Source: Verrucomicrobium sp. BvORR034 (GTDB lineage Bacteria; Verrucomicrobiota; Verrucomicrobiia; Verrucomicrobiales; Verrucomicrobiaceae). Taken from it: DNA of 48,311 bases. The notes below the pieces were generated by a model. It made no database searches, had not been told where the DNA came from, and saw nothing but the letters and a program-made list of their open reading frames with translations. Shown here piece after piece: positions 9,890 to 18,686 of the stretch. The translations under genes and the position numbers were made by a program. The stretch's first letter is position 1; every line of letters begins with the position of its first letter. The DNA lies in assembly GCF_000739635.1 (NCBI RefSeq), contig NZ_BATQ01000032.1:1-48311 (forward strand). The letters are read 5' to 3'.

Positions 9890-12580
9890 ATGAGCAAGAT
9901 CAAGGAGCTGCTGGAAAAGATGGGCCTTACAAACGATGAGGCAGGGGGTGGGGCGGGAGCCCGATACCCTCTGTCCGGAGGCGCGTCACATCTCGATCCG
10001 GCGAAGTGGTCGGCAAACTTTGAGGAAAGTTCCAGGAAGATCGAGGAGGTCCTGACCGGCTGGGATATCCTGCCGAACGGACATGACAACGACAGCAACC
10101 CTGAAGTTTACTCGTTTGGCGAGGCTTTCGCCGCGCTTTCAAAAAAGATCCAACCTCCGGGCTTCTTGATGAAACAGTTTGGGCGTGGGAAAGCGAACCG
10201 CGCCAAACCCACCACGAAGGACCTGGCAAAGGCCTTCGCCGAAGGTGTGGCAGCCCAGCCCAAGGTGGATCTGATGCTGCAGCGCATGCTGGAGTCTGAC
10301 ATGGAGCAGTATGACGTTTTCATCGTCATCCCGGTGGGGGCGGTTTTGACCCGGGACGCCAAGGACTTCTGGGTCAGCAACCAGGTGGGGCCTGCGTGCA
10401 AGGAGTTCACGAACGTGACGAGAGAAGCGATCCTGGAGAAGGCGGACCGTCTGGCCATCTCGATGGCCCGCAAACCTGGCAACTTGAAAGCCCTGCTGTC
10501 GGTGAAGATCCACGTCGAGGTGTGTTTCATAGATGCCTCGGGTGATCTGAAGAAGTCGGAGTATGTGCTGGTCACGAAGCGCCGCAGCGGTCCAGATGCG
10601 GTCATCTTCCGGTTAAAGGTAAGTACGGAAGCGCGCAGTGAACCCATCCTGTTTGCTGAGACCAGGGGGGTGATCGACCGGGCCTCAGATGCCAATGCCA
10701 GTCGCAAGCCGATCCGGCGGGCCGTCTATCCTGAGAACTACCAGTTCTACCTTTGCCACTATCCCGCCCGGCAGGTGAAGCTCAGCATCACGGATATCGC
10801 CGTGCCAGAGAGGGACGGCAGCAAAAACAACGGCGGCTGGCGCCCCCCAACGAAGTCGAAAAAGTTGTCCGTTTTTGAGATCCAGCATATTCCTGGACTG
10901 GGGCTGACGACCAACCAGCTGGCGGAGGAGATCCGGAGATTTACAGGGAGGAAACTCGAAGTGAACGCGACGGCCAACGATGTGCGCCGCATCTATCAGG
11001 ACTGGATGAGCCAGGCTGATGCGGGCATCAAGGGCAACATCGCCTGGCTGGGAGCCGCTACTTATGATGATGCAAAAGGGTGGCAGATGGATGCACCCAA
11101 GGTGTCGGGTCAGCGCGAGTTCAACCGGCTGCGCATTGACAGCCTGAACTATTTTCCAGAGTTCGACACCGATGCTTTCCAGGATCAAGAAGGGGTGGAC
11201 GTGCATCTGGAGGCTCTGCCTTCTCTGGTGGAGGCGGTAAAGGCGTCTGATCACGGACCCGACTTGTGGCGTGCGGCGACTCCTCCAGCCAAGGCTGGCC
11301 ATGCTGCCGCCAAAGGCCTGTTCCGAATTGCGTTCGATACGAAGAAGGATCACTACATCCTGGAAACTTATGAGGGGGTCGCAGCGGACCTTCAGTTCAA
11401 GGTGGCAACGCGCATGGAGCTCAACCCCGCGGGTACGGATGACCCGTTGCAGTTGAAGGAGAAGCTGCTGGGGTTTGTCTCTGGGGAATTGCTGCGAGGA
11501 GATCAGAAAGACATCAAGCAAGGGATTCCGCTGGGCAACGGGGTCTTTTACCTCGCGGTCGGCTTTCCAGCCGTAGGGTATCTGTTGTTTGTGATCAGCA
11601 CCGGGTCACGCACCACCTCCTCTGAGGCGTCCAGGGAGAACTCGCTTCCCGTGGAGTTGCAGCAGGCGCACCTGGTGAGCTTCTGTGAGAAGAAGGGGAT
11701 TACCGGTCTGCGGAAGGCGTTTGCCGACCGGATCACGACCCAGGGGGAAATCTTTGTCGCAGAACCAAGCGATGCCCCGGGGCAGACACACTTCGTCAAA
11801 GTCTTCTGGGGGAATGACCTCAACGGCCGGAAAAAGGCCCTCCGTAACATCTGGCCGGTGCTGCAGGACAAGGGCCTGCTGCCGCCCGACATCAAGTGCC
11901 TGGCGATGAACGCGGAGTTCAGGGAGGTCTATCCAGAAGACAATAGCTCTGTCGTCTGGCTGGTGGTGTCGCCGAAATTCAAGACCCTGGAGGAGCGCCT
12001 GGAGGAACCGCTCACGGTGGTGGAGCGACTGGAGCTGGTGAATCAGCTGCGGCAATTCTACCGCCGGGCGCTGGCGGCCGGGCTGGCCTTTCCGGATTGT
12101 ACTGCGGAAGACCTGGTGTTGTTTCCTGATGAATCCGGTCTGACGCTGATCGACTTCGGCTCCTACCTGCCGCAGGGGCAGTGGGATGACGACCCCCTGC
12201 CCCGCAAGGACGACTACCGGGACCCGGCTTTCGAGGCCTGGAAGAAGTGGCGAAGCAAAGACCTGCCACCATCGAGGGAGCTGCTGCTCAAACAGCATGC
12301 CTACAATCTGGGCCTTCTGCAGGCAAGGGTGCTTACTGGAGAGCTCTGCGATGTGGCGGACACCCCCCTGCAGACGGACTCGCAAATGAGGAAGGTGCAG
12401 GCGGACTACGAAACACGTCTGGCTGCCATCTCAGGAAAAATCGCAGAAACTTGGGCCGCGGACACGGAGGCGAGTGTGTGGCCTGCGCAGTTGATGCTGG
12501 TTCAAGGGGACACGGAGGCATTGCTGTCCTGGGATGTGCCTGGGCGCCCGTCTCCATTGGACTTGGAGGATATTGAGTGA
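9890..12580 (+). CDS. Protein kinase-like (possibly atypical or pseudokinase) protein
   Basis: The protein has 896 residues, begins 26 bases after the PBP gene, and has no TM segment or signal peptide. Its C-terminal third looks like a divergent protein kinase fold. A FVKVFWG strand could supply the ATP-binding lysine. AFPDCTAEDLVLF stands where HRDLKPEN normally lies: the catalytic Asp is kept at 736, the following Lys is replaced by Thr and the Asn by Asp. LTLIDFGSY supplies the DFG motif, with its Asp at 755. Residues 1-470 are unassigned. The altered catalytic loop means activity cannot be assumed. The adjacent PP2C-type phosphatase gene supports a kinase/phosphatase pair acting on the cluster's membrane proteins, as with PknB and PstP in Actinobacteria, but that functional link is inferred. 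Confidence 0.62.
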   Translation: MSKIKELLEKMGLTNDEAGGGAGARYPLSGGASHLDPAKWSANFEESSRKIEEVLTGWDILPNGHDNDSNPEVYSFGEAFAALSKKIQPPGFLMKQFGRGKANRAKPTTKDLAKAFAEGVAAQPKVDLMLQRMLESDMEQYDVFIVIPVGAVLTRDAKDFWVSNQVGPACKEFTNVTREAILEKADRLAISMARKPGNLKALLSVKIHVEVCFIDASGDLKKSEYVLVTKRRSGPDAVIFRLKVSTEARSEPILFAETRGVIDRASDANASRKPIRRAVYPENYQFYLCHYPARQVKLSITDIAVPERDGSKNNGGWRPPTKSKKLSVFEIQHIPGLGLTTNQLAEEIRRFTGRKLEVNATANDVRRIYQDWMSQADAGIKGNIAWLGAATYDDAKGWQMDAPKVSGQREFNRLRIDSLNYFPEFDTDAFQDQEGVDVHLEALPSLVEAVKASDHGPDLWRAATPPAKAGHAAAKGLFRIAFDTKKDHYILETYEGVAADLQFKVATRMELNPAGTDDPLQLKEKLLGFVSGELLRGDQKDIKQGIPLGNGVFYLAVGFPAVGYLLFVISTGSRTTSSEASRENSLPVELQQAHLVSFCEKKGITGLRKAFADRITTQGEIFVAEPSDAPGQTHFVKVFWGNDLNGRKKALRNIWPVLQDKGLLPPDIKCLAMNAEFREVYPEDNSSVVWLVVSPKFKTLEERLEEPLTVVERLELVNQLRQFYRRALAAGLAFPDCTAEDLVLFPDESGLTLIDFGSYLPQGQWDDDPLPRKDDYRDPAFEAWKKWRSKDLPPSRELLLKQHAYNLGLLQARVLTGELCDVADTPLQTDSQMRKVQADYETRLAAISGKIAETWAADTEASVWPAQLMLVQGDTEALLSWDVPGRPSPLDLEDIE

Positions 12581-12605
12581 AGAGTCTACAGGACTGAGGA
12601 GAACC

Positions 12606-14393
12606 ATGAATCAACCTGAACTTTACGGATTTACCTGCTTTGAGCCGGGGTACTTTTTTGACAAGGCTGTCGCCGGGGGGAGGGATGATGCAGTTCTATG
12701 GGTCGATGAAAGAACTGGGAGGTTGGTTGGCTATGTGACCGATGCTCCTGAAGACGTTCCCACGGCGATTCTGGGCGTGATAAGAAACGCGTTTGTGACG
12801 GCGGCCCAGCGACTGATCCAGGGGCCTGGTGGAGGGGCCAAGGTTGCGGCGGACCTGATGACCTCCGTCAATCGCGATGTGGCCGCCTATGCCGGTGATC
12901 GTGGTGCCCGGGATAAGATGGTGGCATGTCTCACCTGTGTGTACCGGGACTATGACGGCCTCTATGTCGCCTGCCTGGGGGACACCTCAGCAGTGCTTCT
13001 TTATCAGGACGGGAGTGCGGCGCGCGTGACGGTCACTGAACTGAATGACAGGCATGGTGACCGGTTTATCGAAAGAAAGAATGAGCTTGTTGAATCTTAC
13101 TGGGGGCGGCGGGTTGGGAGTCTGGAGATTGCCTATCCAGAGCAGGCGGTTTCCCGGTTTGCTGCCAATGCGAGAGCGATCTGCCTCTTCACGGACGGGA
13201 TCGAGAAGCACTATCCGGACTTTGAACGCCTGCTGGTGCAGGTGAATGGTTTTGCCCAGCTGAACCAGGGGCTTTCCAGCAGCGGACGCATCCCAACCGA
13301 TGCTCCGGACAAGCTTGAGGATGACATCTGCGTGTTATATCATGAACTGCCGCCTCTCAACAAGGAGGCAGGTCTGTTGGTCATCGCCCAGGGGCCTGGC
13401 GGGGCGAGAACGGGGAGGAAAGATGAGGCGATGGGGGATGCCTCCCAAAAACAGCCTGCTCCGGCCTCGCCACAACTCTCAAAAGAGACGGTTGAGGAGC
13501 TGAGAAAGAGCTTGCTCCAGGAAGGCCAGAGCCGGGGAAAGGTACTGGAGGGAAGGATCAAGGGGGTTGAAGAAAAGCTGCAACAACTCAGGCAGGATTC
13601 AGTAACCCACCTTGATAGAGTCTTTGATGAGTTGACGAAACTACAGATGCAACGGGCGGATTCGGCGCATGCAGGACGGATTGAACGACCGAGGCAAACC
13701 TCTGCCAGGAAAGGGAAATGGGTTCCGAATTGGCTGGCCCGAATGATCGGGTCGCCGAAGCTCGATAACTTGCAGGACTACATTGAGTCTTCTCCGGCTA
13801 GTCACCAAGAGCCTCCGTCAGGAGTGGATGCCGAGCGGCTGTTGAACCTGGAAGCCTCTGTCGAGACCCTCAGGGAGGGCCAGAAGCAGATCGTAGATGC
13901 TCTGGAAAAATTGCCGCAAAAGCAGAAGAGCGCCGTGGGGCCTGGCACCTTCGTCGCGATGGCACTGGGGGGAGTTCTGCTTTTCTATGGTCCGTTGATA
14001 TTGGTTTACTCTGACATGACCTCGAAGTCGGAGGAAGCTGCGGAAAAACAAAGTCGCCTGGAAAGGGAGATTTTGGCTGTCAGACAGAATCTGCAGGGTG
14101 CCAGAGAGGGCAAGCAGCCGGACAAAACGGGAGCGACCGACAAAGGGGCCGCGTCTGGATCGTCGGAGCCCGATGATGCGGGCATCTCAGGCCCGCCTGA
14201 TGTCACCAAAGCGGCGGCTGGTGCCGCGGATAAAAAGGAACCAAAGGCTGGAACGCCGGGGGGGCAACCTACTCTGGCGATGCCAAACCAGAAGTGGGAA
14301 GGCCTCTGCCAGTGGCGGAAGTGCCCAGAGCTGAAATGGACGCGCTTAACAAGAAACGGGAGGAGCTCAGAACTGAACTCGGAAAGGAAATGA
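12606..14393 (+). CDS. PP2C-type protein phosphatase with TM anchor and coiled coils (C-terminus probably frameshifted)
   Basis: The start ATG 12606 follows a good GAGGAG site. Residues 1-255 match a PP2C/PPM phosphatase in outline: GGRDDAVLWV at the N-terminus, the CLTCVYRDYDGLYVACLGD strands, LFTDGIEKHY (SDG-like metal site), and DDICVLYHE (terminal DD metal site). A coiled-coil region follows, then one TM helix (AMALGGVLLFYGPLILVY, near residues 455-475) and another coiled coil. After a G7 run at 14258-14264 the frame turns into a low-complexity tail, while the coiled coil continues in another frame to 14581. The intact product is therefore probably about 658 residues. It likely opposes the upstream kinase-like protein. 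Confidence 0.75.
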   Translation: MNQPELYGFTCFEPGYFFDKAVAGGRDDAVLWVDERTGRLVGYVTDAPEDVPTAILGVIRNAFVTAAQRLIQGPGGGAKVAADLMTSVNRDVAAYAGDRGARDKMVACLTCVYRDYDGLYVACLGDTSAVLLYQDGSAARVTVTELNDRHGDRFIERKNELVESYWGRRVGSLEIAYPEQAVSRFAANARAICLFTDGIEKHYPDFERLLVQVNGFAQLNQGLSSSGRIPTDAPDKLEDDICVLYHELPPLNKEAGLLVIAQGPGGARTGRKDEAMGDASQKQPAPASPQLSKETVEELRKSLLQEGQSRGKVLEGRIKGVEEKLQQLRQDSVTHLDRVFDELTKLQMQRADSAHAGRIERPRQTSARKGKWVPNWLARMIGSPKLDNLQDYIESSPASHQEPPSGVDAERLLNLEASVETLREGQKQIVDALEKLPQKQKSAVGPGTFVAMALGGVLLFYGPLILVYSDMTSKSEEAAEKQSRLEREILAVRQNLQGAREGKQPDKTGATDKGAASGSSEPDDAGISGPPDVTKAAAGAADKKEPKAGTPGGQPTLAMPNQKWEGLCQWRKCPELKWTRLTRNGRSSELNSERK

Positions 14394-14581
14394 AGAAGCT
14401 GAGGGACGAGTGGACGGCAGCGCAAAAACTCCATTCAGAGTCGATGAGCAAGCTCAATCAGGAGGTGGACGCGCTGAAGAAAGAGGCTGAAAAGGCCAAA
14501 GTGGGGGCGGCAAAAAACAGTCCGGCAAAAGAGCAACAGAATGCCTCAGGAGGCGGATCAAGAAGGAGAACCGGGCAATAA
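14294..14581 (+). CDS. C-terminal coiled-coil segment of the phosphatase gene in a shifted frame
   Basis: From a possible GTG at 14294 (or ATG at 14336) this frame encodes a strongly charged heptad-rich helix beginning EMDALNKKREELR and ending in a Gly/Ser/Arg-rich tail. It overlaps the end of the phosphatase frame by 100 bases. Read upstream, the same frame stays open back to the G7 tract and joins naturally to the phosphatase linker. One extra G there, or a programmed slip, would restore a single protein. An independent 95-residue protein is possible, but it lacks a clear ribosome-binding site. Confidence 0.5.
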   Translation: MGRPLPVAEVPRAEMDALNKKREELRTELGKEMKKLRDEWTAAQKLHSESMSKLNQEVDALKKEAEKAKVGAAKNSPAKEQQNASGGGSRRRTGQ

Positions 14582-14659
14582 CACCCTTCACGTTATTGCG
14601 GAGAGTTGTGCTGAGGAGATGCAAAGACCCAGCGAAATCATGACCGATCTGACAAAACT

Positions 14660-15433
14660 ATGAGGCAGATACTGCTTTGGCTTTCTTTCTCTTCACTCCT
14701 GGTGATGGGCTACTATTCAGTCTGGCCGGTGATCCGATATGGAGATCTGTCCAGGCATACGGTGCCATTCGGATGGGATTTTGCGACGCTCGCAGCCTGT
14801 CACGTGGTGGTGGTGTTTTTGTTGGCCCTGGTGGCGAGCTTCGGCCAGGGCAAATGGCGCGTGGCCCCACAGGCGGGGGCTGAGCTGGTGAAGCTGACTG
14901 GCTACCTCTATACCCTGGCCGGCATGGTGGTGCTGCTGTACGGGAATGCCGGAGGGAGCGCGCAGGCGGCATCCAACGAGTCATCGCAGCAAATTTTGAA
15001 GCGAATGCTGCCCATGCTGGGCAGTGGGCTGTTTAGCAGCCTGCTGGGCTGGTTTCTGGCGGGGTTTCTGGATGTGTGGGCGCTCAACCGCCTGCTTCTC
15101 CAGCCAAAGACGCCTGGTCCAGCCGTGGTGGCAAACCTGCCGGAGCCCAGCGCCAATGCTATTGTCGAAGGAGTGTCGGTGACCATGCTGGAGGCGATCC
15201 GGGAGAACATGGGACACTTTCACCAGACGGTGCAGCAGGCGGCGGACACGGTGACCCTGGCTTCTGTGGGTGTTGACAACGCGAACCTCTTCGTGGGCAA
15301 GGCGGCGGAACTGATGGCCGGTGTGCAGACGCTGTTGCTGACGGACGTTGCCCGCAGGGAGCAGTTGGAGGGTGAGCTGGCCGCCATCAAGGTGAACCTG
15401 GAAATCCTGACCGCGGAACTGCGGGACAGATGA
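14660..15433 (+). CDS. Four-TM MotA/TolQ/ZorA-like membrane protein
   Basis: The protein has 257 residues with TM helices at about 4-23, 40-62, 76-94 and 116-138, then a 120-residue helical, probably cytoplasmic tail. TM3 (LTGYLYTLAGMVVLL) and TM4 (MLGSGLFSSLLGWFLAG) resemble the paired GT-rich pore helices of MotA/ExbB/TolQ/ZorA stators. The short loops and long C-terminal tail are closer to ZorA than to MotA, which has its large cytoplasmic loop between TM2 and TM3. The next gene encodes a one-TM OmpA-like protein, the usual partner. Stator pairs couple ion flow to rotation or force at the envelope. The family assignment rests on pattern only. Confidence 0.5.
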   Translation: MRQILLWLSFSSLLVMGYYSVWPVIRYGDLSRHTVPFGWDFATLAACHVVVVFLLALVASFGQGKWRVAPQAGAELVKLTGYLYTLAGMVVLLYGNAGGSAQAASNESSQQILKRMLPMLGSGLFSSLLGWFLAGFLDVWALNRLLLQPKTPGPAVVANLPEPSANAIVEGVSVTMLEAIRENMGHFHQTVQQAADTVTLASVGVDNANLFVGKAAELMAGVQTLLLTDVARREQLEGELAAIKVNLEILTAELRDR

Positions 15434-15475
15434 TGTGTGACGGCCACCCAGGGCCTCTCTTCCCCTAGCCATACC

Positions 15476-16297
15476 ATGACGCATCGAGGAATCACTCCGC
15501 AGCAAGAACTGTTCATGGCCATCCTGCTGATTGGTATTGCGATGGCCGTGATCAGCAAGAACCCGGAACCGGAGCCTCCTCCTCCTCCTCCGCCTCCTCC
15601 TCCGCCTCCTCCTCCTCCAGTACCCGACCTGGTGGTTGAACCTGTGGCTCCGCCGGAGAAACTCCCGCAGATACGGCCCATCTCGGGTGAGGGGGCGTTT
15701 TTCGGGGAGCTGTCCTTTGATATTCCGGCTGACTCAGATCTGGCGCAGCGGCTGCTGGGCGTGGCGCGGGAGATTGAGGAGAAGGGGCGGGCTGGTGGGT
15801 TTGACGGGGTGGAGGTGGTGGGCCATGCGGACACGACGCCGTTGAACTTTTCGACCTTCGATTCCAAGGCTGATCTGGATACGTTGATGGCTGGCTGGCT
15901 GCGGGGGGATGAGACGGTGTCATTGCAACCTGAGCAGGGCAGTCCGCTGATCTTCGTGCCAGTGCCCTCCGCAACCGATTGGGCCAGAAGAAAAATGATC
16001 CCCAGCAACGTGGATCTGGCGATGCTGCGTGCTCTGGCGGTGGTGAAGTTTTTGCAGAAGAACCGCGGAGGCTCAGACTGGCCTTCGCTGGACTTCATCA
16101 GGGTGTTCCTGCCCTTGTCGGCAGGGGCTTTCATCTCCCCTGATTCCAGGCTGGATCAGGGGCTGATGAAGCAGGAGAAGGAGGTTGCCCGCAAACGCCG
16201 GCGCATTGAGTTCCATCTGTTCAAAACAGCGGACCGTCTTTCAGGACAGGCGGAGGAGCTCTTTCCTCCTCCGCCGGTGGCTCTGCCGGTTGAGTGA
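15476..16297 (+). CDS. OmpA/MotB-like protein with single TM helix and polyproline linker
   Basis: From ATG 15476 the protein has 273 residues: a short cytoplasmic start, one TM helix (ELFMAILLIGIAMAVI, residues about 11-26), a run of 15 prolines, and a C-terminal domain with OmpA-like peptidoglycan-binding features. These are VEVVGHADTTPL in place of the usual GHTD strand, NVDLAMLRALAVVKFL in place of the NxxLSxxRAxxV helix, and RKRRRIEFHLF in place of NRRIEI. MotB/ZorB-type stators carry an acidic residue at the start of the TM, and the Glu of QQELF could play that role. A GTG at 15437, 3 bases after the upstream stop, is an alternative start that adds 13 residues. The partner is probably the four-TM protein upstream. 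Confidence 0.68.
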   Translation: MTHRGITPQQELFMAILLIGIAMAVISKNPEPEPPPPPPPPPPPPPPPVPDLVVEPVAPPEKLPQIRPISGEGAFFGELSFDIPADSDLAQRLLGVAREIEEKGRAGGFDGVEVVGHADTTPLNFSTFDSKADLDTLMAGWLRGDETVSLQPEQGSPLIFVPVPSATDWARRKMIPSNVDLAMLRALAVVKFLQKNRGGSDWPSLDFIRVFLPLSAGAFISPDSRLDQGLMKQEKEVARKRRRIEFHLFKTADRLSGQAEELFPPPPVALPVE

Positions 16298-16379
16298 GGC
16301 GCGCAGTGGCAGGCAAGGCAAGGGATGGCATGGCCGCCCACGAAGATGATGCGCGGTATCGGTATCCCTCTTTCCGGGT

Positions 16380-17405
16380 CTAGGGGAGACGGGGTACAGT
16401 GTTTCGGCTGAACCAGGATTTCAGGCGTTCGACTTCGTCCTGCCACTTTCTTTGCTCAGGAGAGGGAGGCATCTGGGCAACGAAGTCCAGCAAGACGTAA
16501 GCGGCCCAGGGGCTGGGGGCAACTTGCTGCTTTTCCAGACTGCCTCCGTAATCGGGAGCATTCCAGAGGCGGTGGAAGGCATCCCGATCTTCAAGGGTGA
16601 CAGGACGGTGGGCTGTGTCGGGAGGCGGTGGCGACGATCGCTTGGGGCGGCCTGTGGGGGCCTTTTGTTTGTTGATGATTTTCTCGCCGAGTTCCTGCCA
16701 GCACCGCAGCTCCAGGCTATAGGCGGAGATGGAGTCGAGGTTCTCCTTCTCCACCCAGGCCCAGCGCTGTTGAATGAGGGGGACCCAGGCTGCGGCATTG
16801 AGGTGTGTCTTGAGGCTGGAGCTCAGTTTCTCGATGTTGCCCAGGATGAAGCACGCCCGGACGAGGCGGGCCTGGTAGTGGTCAATAGAGGTGGGGCACC
16901 TCATTCGAAGCACGGCGTGAACGACCTCTATGTCGATGCCATGCTTGACCGCGCCTGCGCAGGCCATTTCCTCGAACTGAACCCCCTGGCGCCATCTGGC
17001 GAGCCGGTGGGGCCGGGCCCTGTTCATCTCATCGTAGGTGAAGCCTTCTCTCTTGCTCCACTCCGCCACGGCGGCGGCAGGGCCGTGGAGGCGGGCGGAC
17101 TCCAGGACGTCGGCAGGTGCCAGGCTGCAGCCCACGCGGTCGAGCAGGAAACGGACGTAGCCATCACAAACCTCTTCAAGGTCGGCAAACCGGGATGGGG
17201 TGGAGGTGGAAGGAAGGAGCGGGGAATAGGGGTGTGACAGGGCCTGGTGGCGGTAGATGGTCAGGCGCCGTGAGTCATACTGCTGCCTGAGGGCTTGTAT
17301 CTGGCGCGGAATGACGGTGCCAATACGCCTGCCCTGGCGGAGCCACGGCCGAACTTGGTGCCTCATGCGTGAGACCCACCTGCGCCACGGATTGAAGAAG
17401 CCCAT
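16380..17405 (-). CDS. Hypothetical protein
   Basis: The protein has 341 residues and no signal peptide or TM helix. The N-terminus is strongly basic (many Arg/Trp in the first 50 residues). The middle is helical, and a short proline-rich linker lies near residue 265. I recognise no family. It is convergent with the preceding cluster (82-base gap) and divergent from the next gene, so it is probably transcribed alone. Coding likelihood is supported by length, an even amino-acid composition and a clean ATG at 17405, whereas the opposite-strand frame reads like a shadow. Confidence 0.65.
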   Translation of the reverse strand: MGFFNPWRRWVSRMRHQVRPWLRQGRRIGTVIPRQIQALRQQYDSRRLTIYRHQALSHPYSPLLPSTSTPSRFADLEEVCDGYVRFLLDRVGCSLAPADVLESARLHGPAAAVAEWSKREGFTYDEMNRARPHRLARWRQGVQFEEMACAGAVKHGIDIEVVHAVLRMRCPTSIDHYQARLVRACFILGNIEKLSSSLKTHLNAAAWVPLIQQRWAWVEKENLDSISAYSLELRCWQELGEKIINKQKAPTGRPKRSSPPPPDTAHRPVTLEDRDAFHRLWNAPDYGGSLEKQQVAPSPWAAYVLLDFVAQMPPSPEQRKWQDEVERLKSWFSRNTVPRLP

Positions 17406-17602
17406 GCGAGACGGTGCTACAGGTGGCGGGGTTTTTCAAGGGGCTTGCCTGTGCCGTATGCATGAAATTTCGTCAAAAAGGTGGAAAAATTTTACCATTC
17501 CCGCGCGAACCAATTCTGCAAGACTGTCAGTGCGTCATTACGATTTTTACCTGCTCGAATCCTCAATTGAATTAACAAACTTAACCGGACCGTCGACAGC
17601 CT

Positions 17603-18619
17603 ATGACCCCGCGCAATCCCATTTTTGGACTGGATGCCACCATTTGTGACGACTTAAGCCTATCAGGGCTCCCTTGGGGATCTTTGTATGCCGAGAGACT
17701 CGATCAAAGTGCTGAGATGAGCATCCTTCTCGGTATTCCTGACCGTGATCACCGCAACTTTGAGCAGGTGTGTAAATCCAAGATCGAAGAGCGTCTTATC
17801 GATTCGTCGTCTCTGACCAAGGTGGCCATGAAAGGCCTGCGCGGGATAACGAAAAATCCGATTCCCATTCGCAGTGAGCAGTTTAAGGATGGTGACCAAA
17901 AGCTCCGTGAAACAGCGGCGAGCGCTTCGCCTTTTCGCATCACTCGTCGCCTGGCCGAGGCCGTGAGTGCGGGAGGATTTGTAACGGAAAGACAACTGGC
18001 CGCCATCCTACAGATCGGGGTTGATCATGCGGGGGCGATCATCAGGGCCCTCTGCAAGCATGGCAGTCTGAGGAAGCGGGGCAGATTGCCCAATGGAGAC
18101 ACCAAGTATGAATACACAGGAAAAGGGTTCCAGCTCCCGCCCTCTGACAGCGTCTTGCGGGAGCTGGTCTTCCGTATTGGAAATCAAATTGTGAATGCCA
18201 CTCCCCGCAACAGCGGGTTCTTTGTGGAGGCGGCATTCGACCAGAATGAACGCGTTGATTTTTGCAACTACCTGAGAAGGAGCACCGCCCTCAGCCTGCA
18301 GCCTGTTCACGAGGGAATGTCTGAACACAACTATGGCTGTCTGGCACTTGTGGCACCCTGGGAGCAGGGGGATCCGGCAGAGCTCGCTGTCAGCAATGCG
18401 ATGAGGAACTATCAGTCTCCAGGATGTGCTGTGATGAGGCTGGCGCTGGCTTCAGTGAGCGAAGAGGGGTGGGACCGGGCGACGAACGATCTCATCCCTT
18501 CCATGCGCCACGCCCTTGTGGAGCAGGCCGCCGCATCGTGCTCCAAGAAAAAAACCAGCCGCAACCGCTATTTGATCGCGCTGTTGCACGCTCCCGTTTT
18601 GCTCCAGAAAGCATCCTAA
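17603..18619 (+). CDS. Hypothetical protein with a winged-helix-like middle region
   Basis: The protein has 338 residues and is soluble. Residues about 110-165 have a helix-turn-helix/winged-helix look (RLAEAVSAGGFVTERQLAAIL, then an ALCKHGSLRKRGRL recognition-helix and wing pattern). This would suit a DNA-binding or regulatory role. The rest is unassigned. The upstream 197 bases, shared with the divergent gene at 17405, are A+T-rich and probably hold both promoters. The gene ends 67 bases before the tRNA-Thr-like gene. Confidence 0.6.
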   Translation: MTPRNPIFGLDATICDDLSLSGLPWGSLYAERLDQSAEMSILLGIPDRDHRNFEQVCKSKIEERLIDSSSLTKVAMKGLRGITKNPIPIRSEQFKDGDQKLRETAASASPFRITRRLAEAVSAGGFVTERQLAAILQIGVDHAGAIIRALCKHGSLRKRGRLPNGDTKYEYTGKGFQLPPSDSVLRELVFRIGNQIVNATPRNSGFFVEAAFDQNERVDFCNYLRRSTALSLQPVHEGMSEHNYGCLALVAPWEQGDPAELAVSNAMRNYQSPGCAVMRLALASVSEEGWDRATNDLIPSMRHALVEQAAASCSKKKTSRNRYLIALLHAPVLLQKAS

Positions 18620-18686
18620 TTCCAACGCAACGAGTCATCAGGAATCTTTGAAGTCATCCAAACCGGCGCTCCACGGACCGTGGTGT

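Noticed and set aside
14660-16297. Calling this pair a Zorya defence system
   Set aside because: ZorC, ZorD or ZorE-like genes are absent and the resemblance to ZorA/B is pattern-level only.
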